DNA of 64,000 bases from JBEVOS01 sp964563395 (lineage in GTDB: Bacteria; Pseudomonadota; Alphaproteobacteria; Caulobacterales; Aquidulcibacteraceae), in assembly GCA_964563395.1 (NCBI GenBank), contig CAZLWK010000008.1, positions 1-64,000 on the forward strand, written 5' to 3'. Of the stretch, positions 7,942 through 15,161 are shown in pieces. Positions within the stretch are counted from its first letter, which is position 1, and each line of letters begins with the position of its first letter. Position numbers and translations under genes: made by a program. A model generated the notes under the pieces. The model did not search any database. It was not told the origin of the DNA and saw only the letters and a list, made by a program, of their open reading frames with translations.

Positions 7942-8927
7942 AAGCCGTGCTCACGATCCCCGTGCGCGAGGACGACGGAGAGGTGCGCGTCGATCGTTGG
8001 TTCAAGCGCCGCTTCCCACAGCTGACCCAAGGCCAGATTGAGAAATTGCTGCGCACCGGCCAGGTGCGCGTGGATGGCGCGCGCGTCAAAGCCGCTGACC
8101 GTCTGCAGCCAGGCCAGATCGTGCGTGTGCCGCCGCTGCCCGATGCAGGCGCGCCGCGCGCCAAGAGCGGGGTCAGCGCCAAGGACGCGGACTTCGTTCA
8201 AAGTCTCGTCCTTTATCGCGACGATGACGTGATCGTCCTCAACAAGCCGTATGGCCTCGCCGTGCAGGGCGGCGCCAAGACGACCCGCCATCTCGATGCG
8301 ATGCTCGGCGGCTTGATGTTCGAAAAGGATGAAAAGCCCAAGCTCGTTCATCGCCTCGACCGCGATACGACGGGCGTCTTGGTGCTGGCGCGGCATGCGC
8401 GCGCCGCCGCTCATCTCGGGCGTGTCTTTCGTTCACGCGAAGGCGATAAAATCTATTGGGCCGTGGTGCTGGGTGCGCCGCGCCCCGGCGACGGCGAGGT
8501 GCGCGGCTGGATGCGCAAGGCGCCAAGCGCGCGCGATTCCGATCGCGAATTGGTGCAGCGCTGTCTGCAGCAGGACGAGGGCGCCGTGCACGCCATCACG
8601 CAATATTCGATCCTTTCGGAGGCCGGCGGCAAAGCGTCCTGGATGGCGCTGAAACCCGTGACCGGGCGCACCCACCAGCTGCGCTTCCACATGGCGGAAA
8701 TCGGCCACGCGATCGTCGGCGATCCGAAATACAGGTGCGATCGCGAGACGCCGGGCGGCCTTGAAGCCAAGCTGCATCTGCATGCGCGCGCCATCCGCAT
8801 CGCCCATCCGACCAAGGGCGTGCTGCAGGTCGAGGCGCCCTTGCCCGAGCACATGCAGCGCACCTTTAAGGAACTCGGCTTCGATGTGCGCGACGCCAAG
8901 AATCCTTTCGCGCCGTTCGCGACATGA
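7938..8927 (+). CDS. RluC/RluD-type 23S rRNA pseudouridine synthase with S4 domain
   Basis: This 329-residue protein begins with an S4 RNA-binding domain (RVDRWFKRRFPQLTQGQIEKLLRTGQVRVDG, about residues 15-65). The RluA catalytic domain follows, with HRLDRDTTGVL (Asp141 nucleophile) and the late motif VTGRTHQLRFHMAEIGHAIVGDPKY. The order and length match RluC, which modifies 23S rRNA uridines at 955, 2504 and 2580 in E. coli; the exact site here is an inference. It is coupled by ATGA overlaps to crcB upstream and to the ATP12 gene downstream, where the HAD hydrolase often found between RluC and ATP12 in alphaproteobacteria is missing. Confidence 0.92.
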   Translation: MKAVLTIPVREDDGEVRVDRWFKRRFPQLTQGQIEKLLRTGQVRVDGARVKAADRLQPGQIVRVPPLPDAGAPRAKSGVSAKDADFVQSLVLYRDDDVIVLNKPYGLAVQGGAKTTRHLDAMLGGLMFEKDEKPKLVHRLDRDTTGVLVLARHARAAAHLGRVFRSREGDKIYWAVVLGAPRPGDGEVRGWMRKAPSARDSDRELVQRCLQQDEGAVHAITQYSILSEAGGKASWMALKPVTGRTHQLRFHMAEIGHAIVGDPKYRCDRETPGGLEAKLHLHARAIRIAHPTKGVLQVEAPLPEHMQRTFKELGFDVRDAKNPFAPFAT

Positions 8928-9625
8928 ACGCCGCCAAGCGCTTCTACAAGGCCGCTTCCGTGCGGGCGGAAGGAGAGGCGTTCGGCGTCTCGCTCGACGA
9001 GCGCGCGCTGCGCACGCCGAGCGGCGCCGTGTTCCTTGCGCCCACGCACGCGCTCGCGCGCCAGTGCGCGGAGGAATGGAATGCGCAGGAGGCGCAGATC
9101 GCGCCGCACGCCATGCCGCTGACGCGCCTTGTGATGGCGGCGATCGATTCCACGAGGCCGCGGCGAACCGAGATCGCCGCCTATGTCGGCTCCTACGCGG
9201 AGACCGATCTTCTTTGCCATCGCGCCGACCAGCCGGCGGCCCTGGTGGCGCGCCAGGCCGGCGCTTGGGATCCTCTGCTCGCTTGGGCGCGGGCGGAGAT
9301 GGGGCTTGTCCTGCCCGTCGTCGTCGGCGTTCAGCCGGGCCGCGTGGAGGAGGCGATGCGCCGGCGCGTGGAGGCGGCGGCGGAGGCCATGGACGATTTT
9401 CGCCTGACCGCGCTTTCCCAGACGGCAGGGATCGCCGGATCGGCGGTGATCGCCTTCGCCTTCCTGGCCGGACGGCTGGATGCGCGCGCCGCGTTCGAAA
9501 CCGCCTTTCTGGATGAGCTCTACAGCCTTGAAACATGGGGCGAGGATTCCGAGGCCCGCGCGCGCCTGACGCGAATTCGGCGCGAGATCGAGGCCCTGGG
9601 CCGTTTCCTGGCGGCGCTATCCTAG
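8924..9625 (+). CDS. ATP12-family F1-ATPase assembly chaperone
   Basis: This 233-residue protein matches ATP12: N-terminal RFYKAASVRAEGEAFGVSLDERALRTPSG, then ALARQCAEEWNAQEAQIAPHAMPLTRLVMAAID and the diagnostic TDLLCHRADQPAALVARQAGAWDPLLAWA. In mitochondria ATP12 chaperones the F1 alpha subunit; in alphaproteobacteria it is believed to do the same for ATP synthase. It is the last member of the rarA-to-ATP12 chain of overlapping genes. A short GC-rich inverted repeat (GGCGCG/CGCGCC, about 9638-9652) follows it without a T-run. Confidence 0.93.
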   Translation: MNAAKRFYKAASVRAEGEAFGVSLDERALRTPSGAVFLAPTHALARQCAEEWNAQEAQIAPHAMPLTRLVMAAIDSTRPRRTEIAAYVGSYAETDLLCHRADQPAALVARQAGAWDPLLAWARAEMGLVLPVVVGVQPGRVEEAMRRRVEAAAEAMDDFRLTALSQTAGIAGSAVIAFAFLAGRLDARAAFETAFLDELYSLETWGEDSEARARLTRIRREIEALGRFLAALS

Positions 9626-9706
9626 CGGCGGCTTGCGGGGCGCGGACCGCGCCGGTACAGGCTCGCGCCAACAAAACGTCAAGATCATCGCGGGAGCGGG
9701 CACGGC

Positions 9707-11239
9707 ATGAAGGACATCATCGAGGCGCTGGAAGAAAAGCGCGAAGCCGCCCGCGCCGGCGGGGGCCAGCGCCGGATGGACGCCCAGCACGCCAAGGGCA
9801 AGCTCACCGCGCGCGAGCGGATCGAGCTCCTGCTCGATGAGGGCTCGTTCGAGGAGTTCGACATGTTCGTCGAGCACCGCGCCCATGAATTCGGCATGGC
9901 CGACCAGAAAATTCCGGGCGACGGCGTCGTCACCGGCTGGGGCACGGTCAATGGCCGCCTCGTCTATGTCTTCTCCAAGGACTTCACCGTGTTCGGCGGT
10001 TCGCTCTCGATGGCGCACGCCGAGAAGATCGTGAAGGTGCAGGACATGGCGATCCAGAACGGGGCGCCGATCGTCGGCATCTTCGATGCGGGCGGCGCGC
10101 GCATCCAGGAGGGCGTGGATAGCCTCGCCGGCTATGCCGACATCTTCATGCGCAACATTCTGGGCTCGGGCGTCGTCCCGCAGATCAGCGTGATCATGGG
10201 CCCGTGCGCGGGCGGGGACGTCTATTCGCCGGCGATGACGGATTTCATCTTCATGGTGAAGGACACGTCCTACATGTACGTGACGGGTCCCGACGTCGTG
10301 AAGACGGTGACGAACGAGACGGTCACGCACGAAGAGCTCGGCGGCGCGCGCATCCATGCGGCCAAGTCCGGCGTCGTCGACGGCGCGTTCGAGAACGATT
10401 TCGAGACGTTGTTTCAAATGCGTCGCCTGATCGATTTCCTGCCGCTCTCCAATCGTGAGAAGCCGCCGGTCCGCGAAACGGCTGACGATCCGAATCGGCT
10501 CGAGCCCTCGCTCGATCGCCTGATCCCGGACAATCCCAACAAGCCCTATGACATGAAGGAGCTGATCGAGAAGGTCGCCGACGAAGGCGATTTCTTCGAG
10601 ATCGGCGATCAATTCGGCAAGAACATCATCACCGGCTTCGGCCGCATCGACGGCGCGAGCGTGGGCTTCGTCGCCAACCAGCCGATGACGCTCGCCGGCG
10701 TGCTCGACATCGACGCGAGCCGCAAGGCCGCGCGCTTCGTGCGCTTCTGCGACGCGTTCAATATCCCGATCGTCACGTTTGTGGACGTGCCGGGCTTCCT
10801 GCCTGGCACCAAGCAGGAGCAGGGCGCGCTGATCAAACATGGCGCGAAGCTCCTCTTCGCCTATGGCGAAGCCACCGTGCCGAAGGTCACGGTCGTCACG
10901 CGCAAGGCCTATGGCGGCGCCTATGACGTGATGGGCTCCAAGCATTTGCGCGGCGACATCAATTACGCCTGGCCGTCGGCGGAGATCGCGGTGATGGGCG
11001 CGAAGGGCGCGGTTGAGATCATTTTCCGCGCCGATATCGGCGATCCGGACAAGATCAATGAGCGCACCGAAGAATATAAGGCGAAATTCTCAAACCCGTT
11101 CGTCGCCGCCTCGCGCGGCTATCTCGACGACGTGATCATGCCGAACGAGACGCGCAAGCGCATCGTTCGGGCGCTCAAGGCGCTCAAGCACAAGAAGCTC
11201 GAAAACCCCTGGAAGAAGCACGACAATATTCCGTTGTGA
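9707..11239 (+). CDS. pccB: Propionyl-CoA carboxylase beta subunit (carboxyltransferase)
   Basis: This 510-residue protein is of family length, with the biotin-dependent carboxyltransferase N and C halves. Visible motifs are KLTARERIELLLDEGSFEE, the acyl-CoA oxyanion loop GIFDAGGARIQEG with MGPCAGGDVYSPA, and in the C half VDVPGFLPGTKQEQGAL with TRKAYGGAYDVMGSKH. It transfers carboxyl groups from biotin to propionyl-CoA, feeding methylmalonyl-CoA to the TCA cycle. The biotin carboxylase alpha subunit is not in the window. A 9-base gap separates it from the atypical gene downstream. Start ATG 9707 follows GGGAGCGGGC. Confidence 0.95.
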   Translation: MKDIIEALEEKREAARAGGGQRRMDAQHAKGKLTARERIELLLDEGSFEEFDMFVEHRAHEFGMADQKIPGDGVVTGWGTVNGRLVYVFSKDFTVFGGSLSMAHAEKIVKVQDMAIQNGAPIVGIFDAGGARIQEGVDSLAGYADIFMRNILGSGVVPQISVIMGPCAGGDVYSPAMTDFIFMVKDTSYMYVTGPDVVKTVTNETVTHEELGGARIHAAKSGVVDGAFENDFETLFQMRRLIDFLPLSNREKPPVRETADDPNRLEPSLDRLIPDNPNKPYDMKELIEKVADEGDFFEIGDQFGKNIITGFGRIDGASVGFVANQPMTLAGVLDIDASRKAARFVRFCDAFNIPIVTFVDVPGFLPGTKQEQGALIKHGAKLLFAYGEATVPKVTVVTRKAYGGAYDVMGSKHLRGDINYAWPSAEIAVMGAKGAVEIIFRADIGDPDKINERTEEYKAKFSNPFVAASRGYLDDVIMPNETRKRIVRALKALKHKKLENPWKKHDNIPL

Positions 11240-11248
11240 GGACGACAA

Positions 11249-12187
11249 ATGTCGGACGCTGGATCGCCATCAACCGAGGTTAGCGTTAAAGTAGGCGAAG
11301 AAAGCGTCGACGCGGTGGTGCAAGCAGCGCTCGACATCTTTTCGGCTCCAGTCAACCTGTTAGGTTGGCTCGGCGATCAGATTAGGATTCACAGAGCGAA
11401 CACGACGATTAAAGCGTTACATCGAACAAAAGAGCTTGCAGACAAGTTTGGCTTCCAACTTGTTGCGCCGCCTACCAAGTTCCTGGCTCAATTTTTGGAG
11501 GCCAGCAGCCTTGAAGAATTGGAAGACGACAATCTGATAGAGCGTTGGGCGACGTTGCTTCTTAATGCTTCGCAGTCTTTTGACTCGGAGCAAACATTTT
11601 TTGTATCCACGTTAAAGCAGCTGGGAGCATTGGAGCTAGAGCTTCTTGAAGTCCTTATCCGAAATGGGAGGGGACACTATCGTTTGAGCTTAGCAATGGA
11701 AGCTCAATACCTTTTCGATTTTTCGGCGCTTGAGCATATGGCTATGGAGAAGCTGTCCGCATCTGAATCGGCAGTCGATGAGGCAATCGAGCATATTCTT
11801 TCGGTATTTGAGATTGCGGGAACAATCGTAGCAGACGTGTTCGTTGACCATGCTGTCGGACAAGGCAACGATAGACAGTGGCAGGCGGTTCACCCCGACT
11901 TTTCTGAAGATGAGATATCCAGATGGGACATGTTGGTTGCTTGCAATTTAGTTGAGTGCAAGAGAATTGTCTGGGTGATCGGGTCTCTTGTTTATCGGGT
12001 GAGAGTATACATTTGCACCGAATTAGGCGCGCGATTTTACTTTGCTAGCCACGCGCCGGGGTGGGGGGAAATGTGGAGCACTGATGTCCCCTATGAAAGG
12101 CGTTGCAGACCGCGCCCATTTCATAAGATGAGCGCTGAAGCCGCAGACTTGTACAGAGAGTTGCGACGAAAGAATTCAGAGGCATAA
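11249..12187 (+). CDS. Abi-alpha (DUF4393)-like protein, putative phage-defence gene
   Basis: This 312-residue protein has no signal peptide. Residues 40-130 show the Abi-alpha pattern: a short hydrophobic start (LGWLGDQIRIHR), a charged helix (TKELADKFGFQLV), PPTKFLAQFLEASSLEELEDDNLIERWATLLLNAS, then a helix ending in LKQLGALELELLEVL. Family members are abortive-infection-like proteins of unproven mechanism. The remaining part (150-312) is not recognisable. Base use is strikingly unlike the neighbours: roughly half G+C, many A/T-ending codons (ttt, aaa, gaa) and tracts such as caaacattttttg. It sits between pccB and a conserved minus-strand block, so it looks like a recent single-gene insertion. 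The family assignment is by recall of motifs. Confidence 0.68.
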   Translation: MSDAGSPSTEVSVKVGEESVDAVVQAALDIFSAPVNLLGWLGDQIRIHRANTTIKALHRTKELADKFGFQLVAPPTKFLAQFLEASSLEELEDDNLIERWATLLLNASQSFDSEQTFFVSTLKQLGALELELLEVLIRNGRGHYRLSLAMEAQYLFDFSALEHMAMEKLSASESAVDEAIEHILSVFEIAGTIVADVFVDHAVGQGNDRQWQAVHPDFSEDEISRWDMLVACNLVECKRIVWVIGSLVYRVRVYICTELGARFYFASHAPGWGEMWSTDVPYERRCRPRPFHKMSAEAADLYRELRRKNSEA

Positions 12188-12199
12188 GCTCCAGCCCTC

Positions 12200-12580
12200 T
12201 CACCACCTCTGATCCGGGCCCGCCTTCAGCACACGCTCCCAAATTTCGTCGCTCATGTCGTTTTGCCAGACCCCGCCGAGAGCGTGCTGGAACGCGGCGT
12301 TCTCGCGCGAAAGCCGCTCCACATCCTCGATGAGCGCCGCGCCATGCGCGCCGAGTAAATCCTCCAGCGGGCCGGCGGCCATGTAGGCCACAAGCGTCTG
12401 GTCCTGGCCCTCGGCGAGGAATTCGGCCATCGCCTCCAGCATGGCGCGCGGGTCGTCGGCCGCGAGCGCGTCGATCGCCTCATCCAGATCGAGAAACGCA
12501 TCGCTCGACGCATCGGCGAGATAGGCGTGCTTCCAATCCTTCAGGTGCGCGCGCGCGTGCAATTTGGGGTCATCGGCCAT
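12200..12580 (-). CDS. Hypothetical acidic helical protein (DUF6869-like)
   Basis: This 126-residue acidic protein is predicted to be all helical. Its middle reads LAAGPLED-like (YMAAGPLEDLLGAHGAALIEDVERL), and the C-terminus has ALGGVWQNDMSDEIWERVL. This pattern occurs in proteins grouped as DUF6869 in alphaproteobacteria and immunity-like contexts; the assignment is from memory and only moderately certain. Function is unknown. It is oriented away from the Abi-alpha-like gene and follows the small-protein/PspC operon by 21 bases on the same strand, so it may be its last member. Confidence 0.7.
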   Translation of the reverse strand: MADDPKLHARAHLKDWKHAYLADASSDAFLDLDEAIDALAADDPRAMLEAMAEFLAEGQDQTLVAYMAAGPLEDLLGAHGAALIEDVERLSRENAAFQHALGGVWQNDMSDEIWERVLKAGPDQRW

Positions 12581-12601
12581 GGCCCCATGAGTCTAACGCC
12601 C

Positions 12602-12706
12602 TTACAGCCAGCCGAACAGCGCGCCGAGAAAGAGCCGAACGAGGCCGATGATCTCACCCACCAGCGCCATGGCGAGGTCCACGAAGGTATCGAACACAGC
12701 CATCAT
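12602..12706 (-). CDS. Small membrane protein, 34 residues, in the PspC operon
   Basis: This short reading frame starts with two ATG codons (12706 and 12703). It encodes an acidic N-terminal turn and a long hydrophobic helix (AVFDTFVDLAMALVGEI, then IGLVRLFLGALFGWL) before TAA. A GGGAG lies seven to ten bases before the ATG pair, and the start is only 13 bases after the PspC gene stop, which supports coupled translation. It looks like a single-pass or amphipathic membrane peptide. No family is recognised. It is judged real from ribosome site, spacing and hydrophobic periodicity, not from homology. Confidence 0.6.
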   Translation of the reverse strand: MMAVFDTFVDLAMALVGEIIGLVRLFLGALFGWL

Positions 12707-12719
12707 CGCATCGCTCCCA

Positions 12720-13826
12720 TCATTGCATCGCTCCTTGAATGTTCGTTTGCGTCCAATCGCGCATCTGTTCGAAGAAGGGCCGCGTCTCCGGGACCCAGGC
12801 CCAAAGCGCCCAGATCACCAGCCCGATCACGATGACGGAGCCCATCACGCCGTCATCCTCGTCGTGGCGGCCGCGCCGTCCGCTCATGGCGCGGAAGGAG
12901 GCGCGGCGCAGCGCCGCGAAGGGCAGCGCGATCGTCGCATAGACGATCGTGAGCACAACGAGCGCCAGCCAGAAGGGAATCGCGATGGGCGGCAGGAAGC
13001 CGAACACCGCGCCCGTGGTCGCGAGGCTGAACACGGCGAGCACGAAGGCGATGGTGAGCGCGGCGCCGATCAGGCCGAGAATGAGCGCGAACAATCCGGC
13101 GATAATCTGGGTGGCGTAGGTCGCCGGCGTGGCGGGCGGCGGCGGGGCGGTGAATTCCGCGCGCCGGCGGCGGTCGCGGCGAATTTCGGCGCGGATTTTC
13201 ACCTCCGCGTTGCGCGCCCATTCCCATTGGCGCCAGCCGCCGCGATCCTGAAAGTCGCGATAGCGTTTCTTGGCGCCGTCGATCACCTCCTGCGCGTTGA
13301 ACGGCGCGCCGTGCGCGGCCGCCCATTCTTCCGCTGTGTTGGCGGCGGGGATCACGAACATCAAGACGATGTAGCCGAGCACGAGCAGTCCGCCGGTGAA
13401 GATCGCGCCGACCACCCAGAGCACGCGCATCAGATTGGCGTCGATGTCGAAATAGGCGCCAAGACCCGCGCACACGCCGTCAATGACGGCGCCTTCCTTC
13501 AGCCGATAGAGACGGCGCGGCGCGCGCGCCTCGCTCTCCGTCTGCGCGCCGTTCGGCGCCGGCGGATCCTGATCGCCCTCCACCGGACCCATTTCGCCGA
13601 GCACCGCGCTCATTTCGGCGGCGGTCACCACGTTCTTGCCGGGCCCAAGCCGCGCGGCGCATTTGTCGGCGATCGCCTGCTCAAGATCGGAGACGATTTC
13701 GCCCTTGTCGGGATTGCCCGACAGCGCCGCCTCCGCCCGATCGAGATAGGCGCGCAGCGCGTCATAGGCGGGCGTCTCCAATTGATAGGCGACGCCGTTC
13801 AGATTGATGGTGACCACGCGCTCCAT
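12720..13826 (-). CDS. PspC-domain membrane protein
   Basis: This 368-residue protein opens with a soluble domain (about 1-95, ERVVTINLNGVAYQLETPAYDALRAYL). A PspC domain follows (RLYRLKEGAVIDGVCAGLGAYFDIDANLMRVLWV, with two helices GAIFTGGLLVLGYIVLMFVIP), then a basic linker (RRDRRRRAEF), and three to four more membrane helices (ATQIIAGLFALILGLIGAAL; FWLALVVLTIVYATIALPF; VMGSVIVIGLVIWALWAWV). PspC proteins respond to envelope stress in the phage-shock system. PadR-regulated PspC operons without PspA/PspB are common in Caulobacterales. Its stop is followed at once by the 34-residue gene. ATG 13826 replaces a longer open frame that would overlap the regulator. Confidence 0.88.
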   Translation of the reverse strand: MERVVTINLNGVAYQLETPAYDALRAYLDRAEAALSGNPDKGEIVSDLEQAIADKCAARLGPGKNVVTAAEMSAVLGEMGPVEGDQDPPAPNGAQTESEARAPRRLYRLKEGAVIDGVCAGLGAYFDIDANLMRVLWVVGAIFTGGLLVLGYIVLMFVIPAANTAEEWAAAHGAPFNAQEVIDGAKKRYRDFQDRGGWRQWEWARNAEVKIRAEIRRDRRRRAEFTAPPPPATPATYATQIIAGLFALILGLIGAALTIAFVLAVFSLATTGAVFGFLPPIAIPFWLALVVLTIVYATIALPFAALRRASFRAMSGRRGRHDEDDGVMGSVIVIGLVIWALWAWVPETRPFFEQMRDWTQTNIQGAMQ

Positions 13827-13828
13827 GC

Positions 13829-14155
13829 TCAGCTCCCCAGGCGGTCCAGCGTGTCGTTGAGATCGCGCCAATAGGCGCTGAGATCGGCGAGGCGCGCGGC
13901 CCCCTGCGGCGTCAGCCGGTAATATTTGCGCGGCGGGCCGGCTTCGCTTTCGCGCCATTCATAATCGACGAGCTCTTCGCGCCGCAGCTTGGACAGAAGC
14001 GGGTAGAGCGTGCCTTCCTGAGTGGCGAATTCCGTGGCCGCCAGGCGCGCCAGGATGTCGGCCGCATAGACCGTGTCGCGCGCAACGATCTTGAGGATCG
14101 CGAACTCCAAAAGCCCCTTGCGGATGGGCGCGAACTTCTCTTCGCCGGCTGACAT
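13829..14155 (-). CDS. PadR-family transcriptional repressor
   Basis: This 108-residue protein matches the short PadR type: RKGLLEFAILKIVARDTVYAADILARL, then GTLYPLLSKLRREELVDYEWRESEAGPPRKYYRLTPQGAARL, the winged helix with its beta-wing, and a short dimerisation helix at the end. PadR proteins usually repress the gene next to them. Here the PspC gene follows after two bases, so the two are one operon. ATG 14155 is preceded by AAGG within the right half of a perfect inverted repeat, so binding there would cover both transcription start and ribosome site. A TTG one codon earlier is a less likely start. Confidence 0.92.
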   Translation of the reverse strand: MSAGEEKFAPIRKGLLEFAILKIVARDTVYAADILARLAATEFATQEGTLYPLLSKLRREELVDYEWRESEAGPPRKYYRLTPQGAARLADLSAYWRDLNDTLDRLGS

Positions 14156-14157
14156 CA

Positions 14158-14183
14158 AGCTACCTTGTTTTTACAAGGTAGCT
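14158..14183. promoter_or_regulatory. Predicted PadR operator (perfect 11-bp inverted repeat)
   Basis: Two perfect 11-base arms, AGCTACCTTGT and ACAAGGTAGCT, flank a TTTT spacer. The element begins three bases upstream of the padR start codon and covers the predicted -10 box and transcription start, as expected for an autorepressor site. No second copy was noticed in the window. Confidence 0.75.
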
Positions 14184-14202
14184 GCGCTCGGCCTAGAGTC
14201 AA
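14175..14202 (-). promoter_or_regulatory. Predicted sigma-70-type promoter of the padR-pspC operon
   Basis: Reading the minus strand, TTGACT (14202-14197) and TACCTT (14180-14175) are separated by 16 bases. The -10 box lies inside the predicted operator, and transcription would begin about 12 bases before the padR ATG. Confidence 0.5.
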
Positions 14203-14223
14203 GCGCCGCCGGCGCTACGGATC

Positions 14224-14703
14224 CTAGGTGAGGCGGTCGCCGCGCCCGAGCGGGTCCGGCAGCGCTTCGCCGTTCGGCACGAAGCTCAATGAGACCGAAT
14301 TGATGCAATAGCGCAGCCCAGTGGGGCGCGGCCCATCCGGAAAGACGTGGCCCTGATGGCTGTCGCAGCGCGTGCAGCGCGTTTCGATCCGCCGCATCCC
14401 ATAGGAATTGTCTTCAACGCCGCGGACATGGCGCGGGTCGATCGGCTCATAGAAGCTCGGCCAACCAGTGCCGCTGTCGAACTTGGTCTTGGAGACGAAG
14501 AGCGGCAGGCCGCACAGGCGGCAGCAATAAACACCCGCCTGCTTCTCGTTGAGGAGGCCGCCGCAGAACGGAGCTTCGGTGCCGTGATGGAGCAGAACGT
14601 CGCGCTCTTCCTGATTGAGGTCCGCTTCAAGGCGGACGCGCTCGGCCGGGCTTGGCGGCGTGAGATCGAAGCCGGCGGCGGAGCGTGCGGGGGCGGCGGA
14701 CAT
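14224..14703 (-). CDS. msrB: Peptide-methionine (R)-S-oxide reductase MsrB
   Basis: This 159-residue protein reduces methionine-R-sulfoxide in proteins. The four zinc cysteines are present as two CxxC pairs (Cys61/Cys64 in CRLCG and Cys110/Cys113 in CTRCD), and the catalytic cysteine is Cys133 in LRYCINSVSL. Other signatures are GTGWPSFYEP and SHQGHVF. The N-terminal 20 residues are a non-conserved extension without a clear export signal. It stands alone between the PadR control region and the TIR-like/ParA unit. The start ATG 14703 is preceded by GGAGAG. Confidence 0.95.
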   Translation of the reverse strand: MSAAPARSAAGFDLTPPSPAERVRLEADLNQEERDVLLHHGTEAPFCGGLLNEKQAGVYCCRLCGLPLFVSKTKFDSGTGWPSFYEPIDPRHVRGVEDNSYGMRRIETRCTRCDSHQGHVFPDGPRPTGLRYCINSVSLSFVPNGEALPDPLGRGDRLT

Positions 14704-14759
14704 GGGGCTCTCCTGTGCGTGGGCTTATACGTGCGCGCGCGCGCCGCCGTTGCAAGCGG

Positions 14760-15161
14760 TCACGTGACCGTCTCGCGCATGGACAGATGCGAAAGATCGC
14801 TCATTACGGCGTGTGCGGCTTTACGCACGGCCGCCTCGCCGTGGCGGGCGCTGAGCCGGCGTACGGCGTCGACCAAACCCCGCGCCGGGCAATCGCCGCC
14901 GCCGGGCAAGGCCCTGCACGCCTCGATAAGGAGGTCCGCCTTTTCCGACGCCGGCGCCAGAAGCGGCTTGAAGAGGGCGTTCACCTCTTCGATCAGCGTG
15001 TCGGCCGCGCGCGTCGTGCGCTTGGGGGAGGGGAGCGCAGCGTCCATCAGCGCATGTGTCGGCGCGCGCTTGATCAGGGCGAAAAGCGCTTCAAGCGCTT
15101 TGCGGTCGCGCCCGCGCGCCAGACGACGCAACGCCGCGCGTTCGGCGGCGCTGAGGCTCAT
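14760..15161 (-). CDS. Hypothetical 133-residue helical protein, partner of the TIR-like/ParA gene
   Basis: This basic, Ala/Arg/Leu-rich protein is predicted to be helical (SLSAAERAALRRLARGRDRKALEALFALIKRAP; EVNALFKPLLAPASEKADLLIEACRAL). No family is recognised. Its ATG overlaps the stop of the ParA-fusion gene by four bases, so the two are translated together and probably act together. By position it could be the ParB-like or cargo-adaptor partner of the ATPase, but no DNA-binding motif typical of ParB is visible. No signal peptide or membrane segment is seen. Confidence 0.75.
   Translation of the reverse strand: MSLSAAERAALRRLARGRDRKALEALFALIKRAPTHALMDAALPSPKRTTRAADTLIEEVNALFKPLLAPASEKADLLIEACRALPGGGDCPARGLVDAVRRLSARHGEAAVRKAAHAVMSDLSHLSMRETVT

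Noticed and set aside
9617..10945. A 442-codon minus-strand frame across pccB
   Set aside because: The sense gene has a full family match, and the antisense frame is His/Asp/Arg-rich, as is usual for shadow frames in GC-rich DNA.
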